A stretch of DNA of 64,000 nucleotides. It comes from Morchella semilibera. Its lineage: Eukaryota; Ascomycota; Pezizomycetes; Pezizales; Morchellaceae. Position numbers and translations under genes: made by a program. Shown here in pieces: positions 26,001 through 35,685 of the stretch. Numbering within the stretch: position 1 is the first letter of the stretch; each line of letters starts with the position of its first letter. The DNA is taken from contig CM018609.1 of NCBI GenBank assembly GCA_009192285.1, forward strand, positions 575,282 through 639,281, given 5' to 3'. A model generated the notes under the pieces. The model worked only from the letters and a program-made list of their open reading frames with translations. It made no database searches and had not been told where the DNA came from.

Positions 26001-26301
26001 GCGCGTGCCAAATAACGGATGATCACAAGTTTACAATATCTGAAGTTGATAATACATCTATTGTATGGGTGTGTTCCATAGAAGTATTATACATCAAAGA
26101 TTAATATGTTTATATCTGAAATTGAATTCAGACATAGCCAATGGTGTGGATACCGGTAAAGGTTTCTCAAATATCCCACAACTAACCAACTAACAGTGTT
26201 TTTGCCCGCCGCACCCCGTTTGCTTATTCTCGTGTCTAGCTTGTTTTGTACAGACAAGTTGTACCTGAAAACTAAAAGAGTACCGCCTGCCCTCTAATCC
26301 T
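23084..26301. other. Intergenic between SWI5 and the C2H2 gene
   Basis: No gene is supported. A pentanucleotide TTGTC/TTTTG microsatellite covers about 23838-23870. A more GC-rich island at about 25130-25545 has short open frames without a start and ends in a nested hairpin (GGTGTCA/TGACACC with CATTGTC/GACAATG) at 25511-25541. TACATGTA occurs at 24625 and the bipartite 17-bp motif at 25266-25282. The last 500 bases are AT-rich 3' flank of the zinc-finger gene. Confidence 0.5.
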
Positions 26302-27285
26302 TCAAACCAAAAGCCTGAAGTTTCCCTTCCTCTTTCGCAGAGAGTCATTATCATAATCCTGAAGAATACAAAGATGAAAGGTATCACTCTTCATGTGCTC
26401 TTGCCATGCACCCAATGAGCCTAGAATCTTTTCGCAATGATCGCACTGGAAATCCACATGCTCATCCCAAGGATAAGCCTGAGCTGTCTTTTCTGCACAA
26501 TGATTTTGCATCTTATCCAATGATTTGTAGGTCCTTCGACAATTCTCTCTCGGGCATGCAAAGTCTAGTGGGTGAAATTTGTTGATATGTGCCTCAAGTG
26601 CTTTGTCCTTCGGGAAATCGAGCCTACATTCCAGGCAATAGTTGTGGTTCGCGCTTGAATCTTTGTGATTTTTCCAGATGACCAGAGTATCATGTGATGG
26701 GCCTTTTTCACTGAGAACTACTTTGCATCGATGGCAATACATCCAACCTGACCGGTCTGTTACTGTTAAAAGAGAAGGGTCATAACAGACTGAACTTGCA
26801 TATTTCAGGATCTTCCGATCACAATGGATCAAATCTTCAGACTCGTGGCGTCGACGTGTAGATAGCGAGGGGAAGATCATGTAACAAACTTTGCAGTTGT
26901 AACATTGATCAAGGTTAAATCTCAGATAGTTTCCTAGATGGGAACGGCCGGAGGCACCACGACCACGCACATGCTCAGCAAGGTCCTCAGCTGTGCTGTA
27001 GTCAAGTCCACATGCCCAACAAACATGGTGTTTTGCGGTAAATCCCCAGTGATGCAAAAGATTCTTAACGACTTTTGAGCAACGAAAGCAGAAGATTGGA
27101 GTTTCTGTGTAGTTTGGATGTTTAAGTTTCCAAAGGCCAGCGTTAAAGGCATGATATTCATCGTGGCTGAAGTGATGAATTAAGTCTTCATGGGTCCTGA
27201 ATTGGTATACGCAGTTCGGGCATTTGAATTCATACTCCGCATAGGAATACGGAACTCGTAGGTAACGCTGCGCGTCAACTTCCAT
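26302..27285 (-). CDS. C2H2 zinc-finger protein, about eight fingers
   Basis: A single-exon gene of 327 residues made almost wholly of Cys2-His2-like units. Pairs can be followed at FKCPNCVYQF, FCFRCSKV, HVCWACGLDY, CYNCKVCYMIF, MYCHRCKVVL, NYCLECRLDF, FACPRENCRR and FQCDHCEKIL, each followed by two histidines, some with unusual His spacing such as HHFSHDEYH. Such irregular, closely packed fingers are common in ascomycete-specific families and may bind nucleic acid or protein. There is no other domain and no clear nuclear signal except the basic end RKRKGNFRLLV. The start is the first ATG; about 15 residues precede the first finger. No function beyond metal-binding folds can be assigned. It stands alone in a gene-poor stretch. 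Confidence 0.8.
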   Translation of the reverse strand: MEVDAQRYLRVPYSYAEYEFKCPNCVYQFRTHEDLIHHFSHDEYHAFNAGLWKLKHPNYTETPIFCFRCSKVVKNLLHHWGFTAKHHVCWACGLDYSTAEDLAEHVRGRGASGRSHLGNYLRFNLDQCYNCKVCYMIFPSLSTRRRHESEDLIHCDRKILKYASSVCYDPSLLTVTDRSGWMYCHRCKVVLSEKGPSHDTLVIWKNHKDSSANHNYCLECRLDFPKDKALEAHINKFHPLDFACPRENCRRTYKSLDKMQNHCAEKTAQAYPWDEHVDFQCDHCEKILGSLGAWQEHMKSDTFHLCILQDYDNDSLRKRKGNFRLLV

Positions 27286-27992
27286 AGCTCGAGACTCGAT
27301 TGGGATGAAAAATTAAAGAGCAAAGTTCCTTGAGTACTTGAAAGGTTGAATTAATACAGCGCGCAATACTAACGGGAGGAAGGATGGGGACAGTAGTAGA
27401 GCTGAGACAAAGGTGGTTGTGATGCGCTGCTTGAAGTTATTAGACTCGGTTGTAGTGACGACGTGTCTATTGATATGTATAAGGATGACAGACACTCTTG
27501 TATTGTCGGTGTTCGCCGTGGCTTTTATTAAGGATCTGTCCAACAACAGCCCTAGAGAATAGGCTAATTATTTCTATTATTTAGGATACAGTTCGCCGTA
27601 AAGATCACTCAGATGATTCCAGAAAGGTGTTCCTATATGCACCAAATTTACTAAATCTATAAAGATCGTATCATATTGTTTAGTCGGGGTTTGGGGCCAG
27701 TCATTGGTGATCACTCGATCGCATTCGACTTAAATGTTATATATTTTTTTTTATTTATCGTTAAGTTTACTACGATGTTCGGGGAATATTTATACAACAC
27801 TCACAACTAGATAAGTGAAGGCTGTAGTATGAAGTTATTTCCGTGTTAGTGACCTATAAAGTCAATCATGGGACCAAGAAAATGGTGGAGCAAATATCTG
27901 ATATTCAGATCGCACATCTAGCTCTATGGTATCGAAATATAATATTCCCTTGGCTCTAGAGCCTCTCTAGAACAAACTGGACCGTAAAGACT
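27286..27992. other. Intergenic between C2H2 gene and tubulin cofactor A
   Basis: AT-rich spacer, promoter side of the zinc-finger gene and 3' flank of the cofactor gene. One copy of the bipartite motif lies at 27701-27717. Nothing else is seen. Confidence 0.5.
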
Positions 27993-28461
27993 TTATTCAT
28001 ACTCGCCGTATTCCTTAAGGACATTCCTTCCGTCCTCAAGAGCATTAGCGGCCTTCTCCTTTGCTTCGGCGGTCTCGGTATCGGGTGCCTCATCCTATTT
28101 TTTGTCAGATAATGTTCTCACAAAACATTTTAAAAACAGATGCGTATGGCAAGACTGACAAGGGCCATTTGTAGTAGTTCAAGGGCAGAAGCCAACCTCT
28201 TTCTGACGGCAGGAGCCATTACAAGAGTTTCTTCAAGAGCTTTTCTCTATAGGTCAAAGGAGTCAACAAATAGATACATGGAGCTATCTCGAGAACTTAA
28301 AGACGAACCGGCTGCCTTAGCTCATATACATCGGCACCGTCTGCTTCGAGCTTTTCAACCTGAGCTTTCTGTTGAGCAGCTTCCTTATGGTATGAGGCCT
28401 CCTCTTTTACGAGGCGGATGACAGAGGATGTCTTAATAGCGAGGGCTGATGGAGGAGGCAT
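27993..28461 (-). CDS. RBL2: Tubulin-binding cofactor A (TBCA/Rbl2)
   Basis: Three exons, 28461-28309, 28246-28160 and 28094-27993, give 113 residues, the usual length. The start MPPPSALAIKTSSVIRLVKE and the following EEASYHKEAAQQKAQVEKLEA are the first helix of the family, and the spliced middle RKALEETLVMAPAVRKRL followed by ASALELL is the second. The third exon ends ANALEDGRNVLKEYGEYE. The protein is a three-helix bundle chaperone that captures beta-tubulin during dimer assembly in the cytosol. Intron donors are GTTCGT and GTCAGT, both unusual, with acceptors TATAG and ATAG and a CTGAC branch site in the second. The gene is divergent from the proteasome gene, with 250 bp between the two start codons, so they probably share a promoter. 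It is not visible as one open frame, hence easy to miss. Confidence 0.88.
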
Positions 28462-28711
28462 GGTTTGGTTGATTCAAGCTTAAGGTTTGGTTGCGGATTA
28501 GAGGTATCATTACCCGGATCGTATTGCCCTGAGCCCTGGAGCCGCTTCCCAGAAACGCTTAGCGTAACGCGTGCAGCTCTCACCTCTCCCCTCCTGCTGT
28601 CTAATGCCGTAGAGAATATCGAGCACTACAAGTTAAACCCCAAACCCAGAAAACTGCTATCATCACCATCATCCCCCATCCATCCATCGGCTCTCAAAAC
28701 TTCTACTCGTC
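28462..28711. promoter_or_regulatory. Shared bidirectional promoter of RBL2 and PRE10
   Basis: Only 250 bp separate the two divergent start codons, so both promoters and leaders must lie here. No Rpn4-type GGTGGCAAA element was found. A run of CCATCATCACC-like repeats lies near 28660-28690. Confidence 0.5.
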
Positions 28712-29860
28712 ATGGTAGTTATTTCTCCGACTTTGTTTACCAAGTGTTTTAAGATGGATTGTGGGGTGGTTGCGGGGTGGTTGCTGACTGAGGCTTCGGC
28801 TTAGACATCGATCGGAACAGGATACGATCTTTCAAATTCCGTCTTCAGTCCCGATGGAAGGAACTTTCAGGTTAGTTAGGGGCTTTCTCTCTGTTTGTGT
28901 CTTTATGGAGATTTTGACAAGATAGGAGTCCCTTGCTGATTAAACTTTTGTTAATGTCTAGGTAGAATATGCTACTAAAGCTGTCGAGAACGGTGGAACT
29001 GCTATCGGAATACGGTGCAAAGATGGTGTCGTTCTTGCAGTCGAAAAATTAATCGGAAGTAAGCTTTTGGTTCCAGGAAGTAACAAAAGGATCTCTACGG
29101 TCGATAGACATGTTGGAATCGTAAATCTCACTCCCCGATACGCCTTTATCATTACCATCAGCAGCAGATAAACTGACCATTACCGGTCCTCCTTAGGCAT
29201 GTTCCGGCCTTATCCCCGACGCTCGTCATTTTACTTCCCGCGCCCGCAGCGAGGCTGCATCCTGGCGAAAGATTCACAATTCACCGATCCCAATTTCTAG
29301 TTTGGCGGACAGAATGGGCGGGTATGCACAGGCTTACACTCTCTATTCCAGTGTGAGACCATTTGGGGTCACTGCAATCATCGCAGGTATGGACGAGGAA
29401 GGTGGTCCGGGTTTGTGGATGGTTGAGCCAAGCGGTGTCGGTTGGGTATGCAGCGCACTTAAGAATTCCTTCAAAATAATACTCAAATAGCCTTTATCAT
29501 TTACTAAAACTCCTAATACAGGGTTACTTTGGTGCTGCTACTGGTCGTGGCCGTCAGGCTGCCAAAGCCGAGCTCGAGAAGCTGCCATTGCCCAATATAA
29601 CCGTTAAAGAGGCTGTCAAACATGCCGCCCGAATCATATACTTCGCGCACGACGATAACTCCAAAGATAAGGACTTTGAGCTCGAAATGACATGGGTTAG
29701 ACATGAGAAGCTCACTGCCTCTGAATCAGGTGATGGTACAGTAAAGGGATGGGGAAGGCATGAGGAGGTTCCAAAAGAGCTAGTTGCAGAGGCTGAGAAA
29801 CTGGCAAAAGAAAGCATGGTCGAAGGTGGAGATGATGAGGATATGGAAGTAGAAGAGTAA
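28712..29860 (+). CDS. PRE10: 20S proteasome subunit alpha-7 (PRE10/PSMA3)
   Basis: Five exons: 28712-28714, 28805-28870, 28962-29120, 29197-29445 and 29522-29860, giving 271 residues. The first exon contributes only the ATG. The mature order is [19 protein letters not shown], then [69 protein letters not shown] and [20 protein letters not shown], which match alpha-7 rather than other alpha subunits. The C-terminus ends in an acidic [12 protein letters not shown] tail, as in yeast Pre10. It is a structural subunit of the outer ring of the 20S core, has no protease activity, and acts in nucleus and cytosol. All exon joins are in phase. Donors are GTAGTT, GTTAGT, GTAAAT and GTATGC. The single-codon coding exon means the true start would be missed by open-frame searches. 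Confidence 0.95.
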
Positions 29861-31782
29861 TACTCTGTTCCCATTATGCTGCGACCAATTTGTTCTTTTC
29901 GATGAAGTAGAATAGATGGCGGTTCAAGCTCATCAAATAAATAAACATGGATGCCTAATACGGCGGCAGACATTTGATATCATGCAGTTCTCCTAATGAA
30001 GCAATGATTACCTGATTGAACGTCATACTCTATATGCTAGCCGTGTTTGTGCCTATTTAGATAAGATAACCAAGCCTTATTAATTATCCTACTTCAACGC
30101 AAGATACTGTCTGGTTAGAGGTTCGACTATAAGCTTTCTCTCCTAGTGTTGTCTTCTTCAACCTGAATCTCAGATCTTTTATTCAAACAAAACTCATTAA
30201 GTGCAAAGCACACCTCCAAAATTACATCAAGGTCAGTGCGGTCTATCAGGAAACGTATATATCACCCCCCCACCCTCATTGCTAGACACCGGGTCACCCT
30301 CTAAAACCCTCCAAGAATGAGTATTCGCTTTGAGCCGACAAAAATACAACCTACAAGTACAGTGGGAAACAGAGGCTCCATATTATTGACCACCGAGAAA
30401 ATTTAGAAAAGACCCCAGACATGTAGAGTTCCATGTTATATAGCTAGCGGATAAGAGTTACAGTCAAGTACTGCTGTTTGATACTTAAACGATGCCTTCA
30501 TTCGTCGTGCAACGGGGGACCACGTCCGCTGGAAAATCAACTGGTGAGGCACCGAGACAAACATCTTCGGGTTCATATACTGTACTCGGCGTGGTTCTAG
30601 TAAAAATATCATCAGAACTAATCCGGACCTCTGGGACAAGCACGTGATCCTCAATTAATTAAGAGCCGGAATCTTTGCAAGATTTGTGATCTTGACCCCG
30701 GGAGGTTGGGTAACCAGTAGACCACATCCGGAGGTGTCTTTTTCCGACGGCAGATGCTTTGTGCACGAAAAGGAGACTTGCTTGACCGTCTTTAAACCCA
30801 AGAAGACTTGGAAGATCATTGCTATTCTTGGAATCAGCTGAATGACATTGATGAGCACTCCTGGGGCGTTAGACTTTTGGCGGGGTCAAATAAGGTCTGC
30901 TCACCCAGGCATACTCAATAACTTCTAACTACATAAGTAATGGAGGGTGATATTGTTCAAGAACGACCACCGAGTATATCTTTCACCGGTTTCCTGGCAG
31001 AAGATTTTGCATTGCGCCGCTGCCCGTGTAGAGTAGCTCTATGCCCATGGACGATATGCATAACTACAATACTTTCTATGCATTTGGCTCGGTCTTCGCG
31101 CGTAGTATTAATCATTGCAAAGGCCAACAGACCAAAAAACTACCCCGTCACCAAGTATCACTCGTCTTGGCAAATTACTCTTACATAAAATAAATAATAA
31201 TATAATAAACTTTCCTTGAATTTACATGTGAATTTTTTTAAATAACGATCAGAAACGTCCATGACACTCCGGTCCCTGTCCCTCGTCCCTTTGCTCATTT
31301 AAAACCCTCATTGTGACAAAAGAAAGTCCCTTATTTAGTGTAAACTTGGCTGGGAATAAGCCAAAGGCTTTGAACCGTCGAGAGGGGGAACAAAAATATA
31401 AATAAAAAGGGAATAGAGAACAGAAGATAATCCCACTTCTAAGAATGAATAGTAAGCTAAATTGACACTCGTCGGGGTAAAAGTTGGCACCATTTAAGTA
31501 TATATGTGAATCGAACGAGCTATAAAAATGCGGGGATAGGGCGTGTAAGTAAATAAAAAGAAAGTAGGAAAAAAATATGTAAGGGGTACCAAGACCCCTA
31601 GGAATGAAACCTAAAAACTCCATCAACCAAATCATTTACACCACTATTACACCACTACTCAAAATTTCGTGTAGATTTCGCTATTGTCGGGTCGGACCCT
31701 CATGCCACTTTTCATAATACCTTCCCAAAACTTTCAAATAACCCGTTTGCTTTTGATTCATCAAACCAGATCGTATCCAAAC
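29861..31782. other. Intergenic between PRE10 and the RGG-rich gene
   Basis: No gene is firmly supported. An open plus-strand frame of 60 codons without an ATG runs 30659-30841 and reads like protein (PGGWVTSRPHPEVSFSDGRC then ETCLTVFKPKKTWKIIAILG), so it may be an exon or the relic of a gene; upstream short frames near 30490-30540 could belong with it. The bipartite motif occurs at 31148-31164. The 31200-31780 part is AT-rich 3' flank of the RGG-rich gene. Confidence 0.45.
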
Positions 31783-34700
31783 TCAGTGTGCACTCCCCTG
31801 AGAAGAGCCAGGGTTTCCACTCCCAGGAGTTCCAGAACCCCAATTGCCATCTCTGGCCATTTGGTTTAAATTTTTTGACAAATTATCCTCTTCGAAAACT
31901 GTTCCTTGCGATAGTGCAAGTGAAGGTAGTCTCTCGATTGTTGAAGGTGCAGTTTTATAAACCCCATCACCAACATAGTACTTGACTGGTTCTTGTTGCA
32001 GACCTGGAGCTGTTGGGGTAGTAGGTGGCAGAGTAAATAATTGTGGTGGTTTCCCCTCGTAGGGAGGCTTTCCCGGTAGTACACCACGGGGATTTGTTGG
32101 GGTGCTTGGAGATTGCGAAGCCCCCCAGCTCGGATTTGGAGGGTACTGCCTCTGGTATGCTGGCGGTAAAGGCGTGCTCGGAGCATAGCCTGATGAAGCG
32201 AAGTAAGGAGATTGGCTATTATAAGGAGTTTGAGTAGAGTTATTAGGTTGGAAAGGGTTTCCAGAAGGCCCCGGGGTATTCCGAGCTGGGACGCCTGGGA
32301 CACTCGGGACGCCATAGGAGCCATATCCAGCAGTAGCGGGTTGGTATGAAGCCTGAGGAGGCACTGAAGAACGGGAGGGGTCATAGCTGTACTCTCCAGA
32401 AGGTGGATATGGAGATGAGGATTGACCTGGGCTCGCATAAGGAGGATAAGCAGACCCAGCCCATGCGGGGTTGGGACTATCGCGGAGATCATATGCGGGT
32501 CTTGACTGACTCCTCAGCGGGGAAGGCGTTGTGGCAGCAGTATATGGCTTCAGATACGGTGATTGGGTAGTGGAATTCGACTGTATCGGAAATTTTGGTT
32601 GGGGGTATCCAGTTGGGGGATAACCTATCTGTGATGCTGCTGGAGGTGGCTTGGGTGAAAGGATACGGCCTTTGCCTTGCAAAGGATATTCGGGCTGCGC
32701 ATACGCCAACGAGGCGGGGGGGTTGTTGGGCTTTCGGCCGGGTCTGCCAGGTTCTTTGCGTAGAGCCCCTCTCGCTCTAAAAGTAGCACCAGGAACCGGC
32801 CGATTACCTGCTATCCCAAGGGCACCATTCGAAGGAGGGGAGGACATCAGTACGGGAGGAAATCCGGGGGAATCTGTGAATGGTTTCTGTGCGTTCTTTT
32901 GCGGACTATGGTTCACAGTAACCACATTATTTCCGTTCATCTGTTTGTCAAAATTTCTATCGTTTAAAAATGGATGTCTAGCACCAGTAGAAACCCCCGG
33001 ATAGATGGTATCATAAGGTGGTCTTTTTAGTGGCCTTATAGTTTCTGTTCTATCGTTCGGAGGCTTCGGGATATCGGGAAGCTTCGGTCGAAGGTTTTCT
33101 TTACTATAATCCTGTTGCGCCTTTTCGGATCCATCACGAAGGCGTTTTTGGGACGAACCTACAACCTTGACTAAGGTTCCATTTCCGGGTGCTGGCGGTG
33201 TAATTTTGCCGCTTGAGTGACCTTCGAGTAAAGGTTTGTTAATTTCTTTATCTCTTAACTACAAATAATAAAGTAAGATAGACCTACCATTTTCCTTTCG
33301 GGGGAGATCAGGACTAGTGCCCAACACTTGTACCTCCCCATCTTCTACAGCACTGGCTGGATAAGAAACAGGAACTTGAGACGATGCATCAGGGGTCAAT
33401 ACGAAATCAAAATGCTTAGATGTGAGAGGGCCAGACGATGGTGATCTCTCCCGAGTGGGTTCAGTGCCTGAAGGCTTAGGTTCAGCAAGATAGTTGGAGC
33501 ACGGCATTATGACCTCTTCCCTTTCAGACTCCACTGAAGACTCCCGCCTCTCCCCACTATTCCTGCGAAGATTGGAAACTAGACGTTCCCACCTTTCGCT
33601 TTCTCTTTCAATATCATCCTTGTTGCTATCACCATTTCCAGAAGCACCTTGATCGGGGCCTCTTTCGATAGATAAATCCTTGTCAGACATGATCTCATCC
33701 CCCTCATCATCGTAATAGTAGTCCCCGTCAGAATATTTATCGAATTCGTCCTCTGAATCAAGCTCTATACCCTCCTTCAAGCGAACTAAGCTATCAACAG
33801 CCATAGCTTCGCGAGTTGTGTATCTCCTGGGTGGGAGAACTTGAGCAGGGTTTTTAGGGTCGTATTTGTCTAAATGCGTGGTGTTAGTGGGTATTCAATC
33901 ATGGAATAAGATGAACCGAAAAAAGAAAGAAGAAAAGAAAAAAAAACTCACGATCAAGAACAAAATTAACCTTCCCAACTCCTGGCTTGTCGCTATCCCG
34001 AAGATGATCGTAAATTGATTGATCCGACAAAATTTCATCCAATATTTGACTATCGATCTCCGTAACATCTGTGTTACTTGGTCCCAATCCTGGTGATTGA
34101 GGAGGTGTCATAAGTGAGGCCTTTTCAACCCTAATACACTCGCCAAAAATTCTCCTCGCTCTTGCAGTGTATGTTTCATTGACCCTGCGGTCAAAAAGAC
34201 CTTCGTTTGTCCGAGTACTTATCTGTGGTCGATCATATCTACAACGATCGCGGCCTTCACGATGCATGAACGTTTCGATTAAATCAGTCATCGTAACATT
34301 TTCGGTCCTGTTTATCCCACATCTGCGGAGGATCCACTGATTAAGATACGGGTCTCTGACTTTCCAGAGTTCAGAGATATCACGCTTTTCTCGGATGAAT
34401 GCTATAACACAACGATCCATCCATTCGCCCATTGAAATCTAGAAATAGGGGGTTAAAAGTTTGCATCAACTGTTCTTTATATTTAGATATAGTAGAAAAT
34501 GCCTACCTCGAAAGATCGTTGTACGATTTTACAGCTGTTCTGAAAAACCTGCACCCCGTTGATCTGCTTAAACTCCTTCTCACCATCTAGATGGCTCAAA
34601 TGCGTCTCAAGCCTATTATCCAATGTATTATAGATCTCCTTAGCCCATGGCGCCTGGCTGGTAACATCCCGCCCTGTCTTCAATTCCTTCAAAGTTTTGC

Positions 34701-35685
34701 TTGCACGAGTCTGGTGGCGAGTAACTATTAGTTTTGCAACAACCTTAAACCGATCCTTTATATCGGAGTTGCGTTTTTTAAGGTCTTCCAATGATGCCAA
34801 GTCGGCAGCAAGCTTAATCTTCTTTTCCCGAAGTGCATCTAACTTGCTGTGTAATGGATTACGATAGGAAGTACCTGTGACACCAGGATACCATTCGGTA
34901 GCCGACGTGGTGCCCTGGTCTTTCTCTTCTTTTTCTGGGATTCTTATCAAAGGGGCCTCTACTGCAGGTCCCTCTACCACAACTCTGGCCGGGACGCTAC
35001 CGCCTCGGCCACCTCGTCCTCTACCCCGTGTGCGATATGCACCTCTTCCGCCTCTTGAGCCGGGGCCACCACGTGACCCTCGGCCTCGGCCTCTACCTCT
35101 GCTACCTCTAGGCCTACCGACTTCTGCACGAGCTCTCCCACGGGCTCTTCCCCGGCCCCTGCCTCTTCCCCTTGTGGGGGTGGTAGGTGCAGCATCCGAT
35201 GTAGGAGCAATTGCATTAACTGATCCATTTTCAAGAATTCGTCTTCTTTTTGGCTGGCGATCCTCAATTTCTGAGGAGGATCCATCAGCGCCTGAAGTCT
35301 CCATCGTAGCAGGAGTATTAGGCGTGTCAGCGGCAATGGCAACAGCAGCAATACTTAAGTTGTTCTCCTTTGCCATTTCATTATCGGATGGACTACTCTG
35401 CAAGCCTTTCCTGGCGCGCAAACTAACCTGCAATGGCATTGAAGGAAGGCGGGCCAACGTTCTTGGGGCCGGAGGAGTAGGGACAGTAGGAGCAGGTGAA
35501 ACCTCATCCTCATCTACTTCTATTTCCTCAGGCTCACCATCTTGCGGCTGAGGTGTAGGAGGCCTCGATGACTCCTCAATGTTATTATCTTCCGAGCCTT
35601 GGTCGGTGAGTCTGCGTTGTGGGTAGGATTGCCCACGAACGCGTCCTCGACCTCGACCACCACGTTGACCTCTTCGGCCCCTCAT
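31783..35685 (-). CDS. Large RGG-rich protein of unknown function, probably nuclear
   Basis: Four exons, 35685-34507, 34438-33952, 33869-33334 and 33258-31783, give 1225 residues. The N-terminus starts MRGRRGQRGGRGRGR and a longer run of RGRGR/RGG repeats sits at about 165-235, a sign of RNA or nucleic-acid binding and arginine methylation. Residues of about 265-610 look like the conserved core: a charged helical part (NPLHSKLDALREKKIKLAAD), a helical domain with WMDRCVIAFIREKRDISELW and then DPYLNQWILRRCGINRTE, and the stretch KYDPKNPAQVLPPRRYTTRE followed by an acidic patch. The last 480 residues are Pro/Ser/Tyr/Gly-rich low complexity of a prion-like kind. I recall this layout from uncharacterised Pezizomycotina proteins but cannot name the family. 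The third intron is the least certain: the chosen donor GTACAA gives 75 bp and keeps phase; a GTAGGT donor would give an improbable 36-bp intron. Confidence 0.75.

Noticed and set aside
33252-33287. A 36-bp intron with GTAGGT donor in the RGG-rich gene
   Set aside because: Too short for splicing in these fungi and needs a GAG acceptor; a 75-bp intron from 33333 to 33259 keeps phase with a normal acceptor.
34877-35551. A 224-residue Pro/Arg-rich plus-strand protein
   Set aside because: It is the antisense reading of the RGG/RGR repeats of the gene at 31783-35685.
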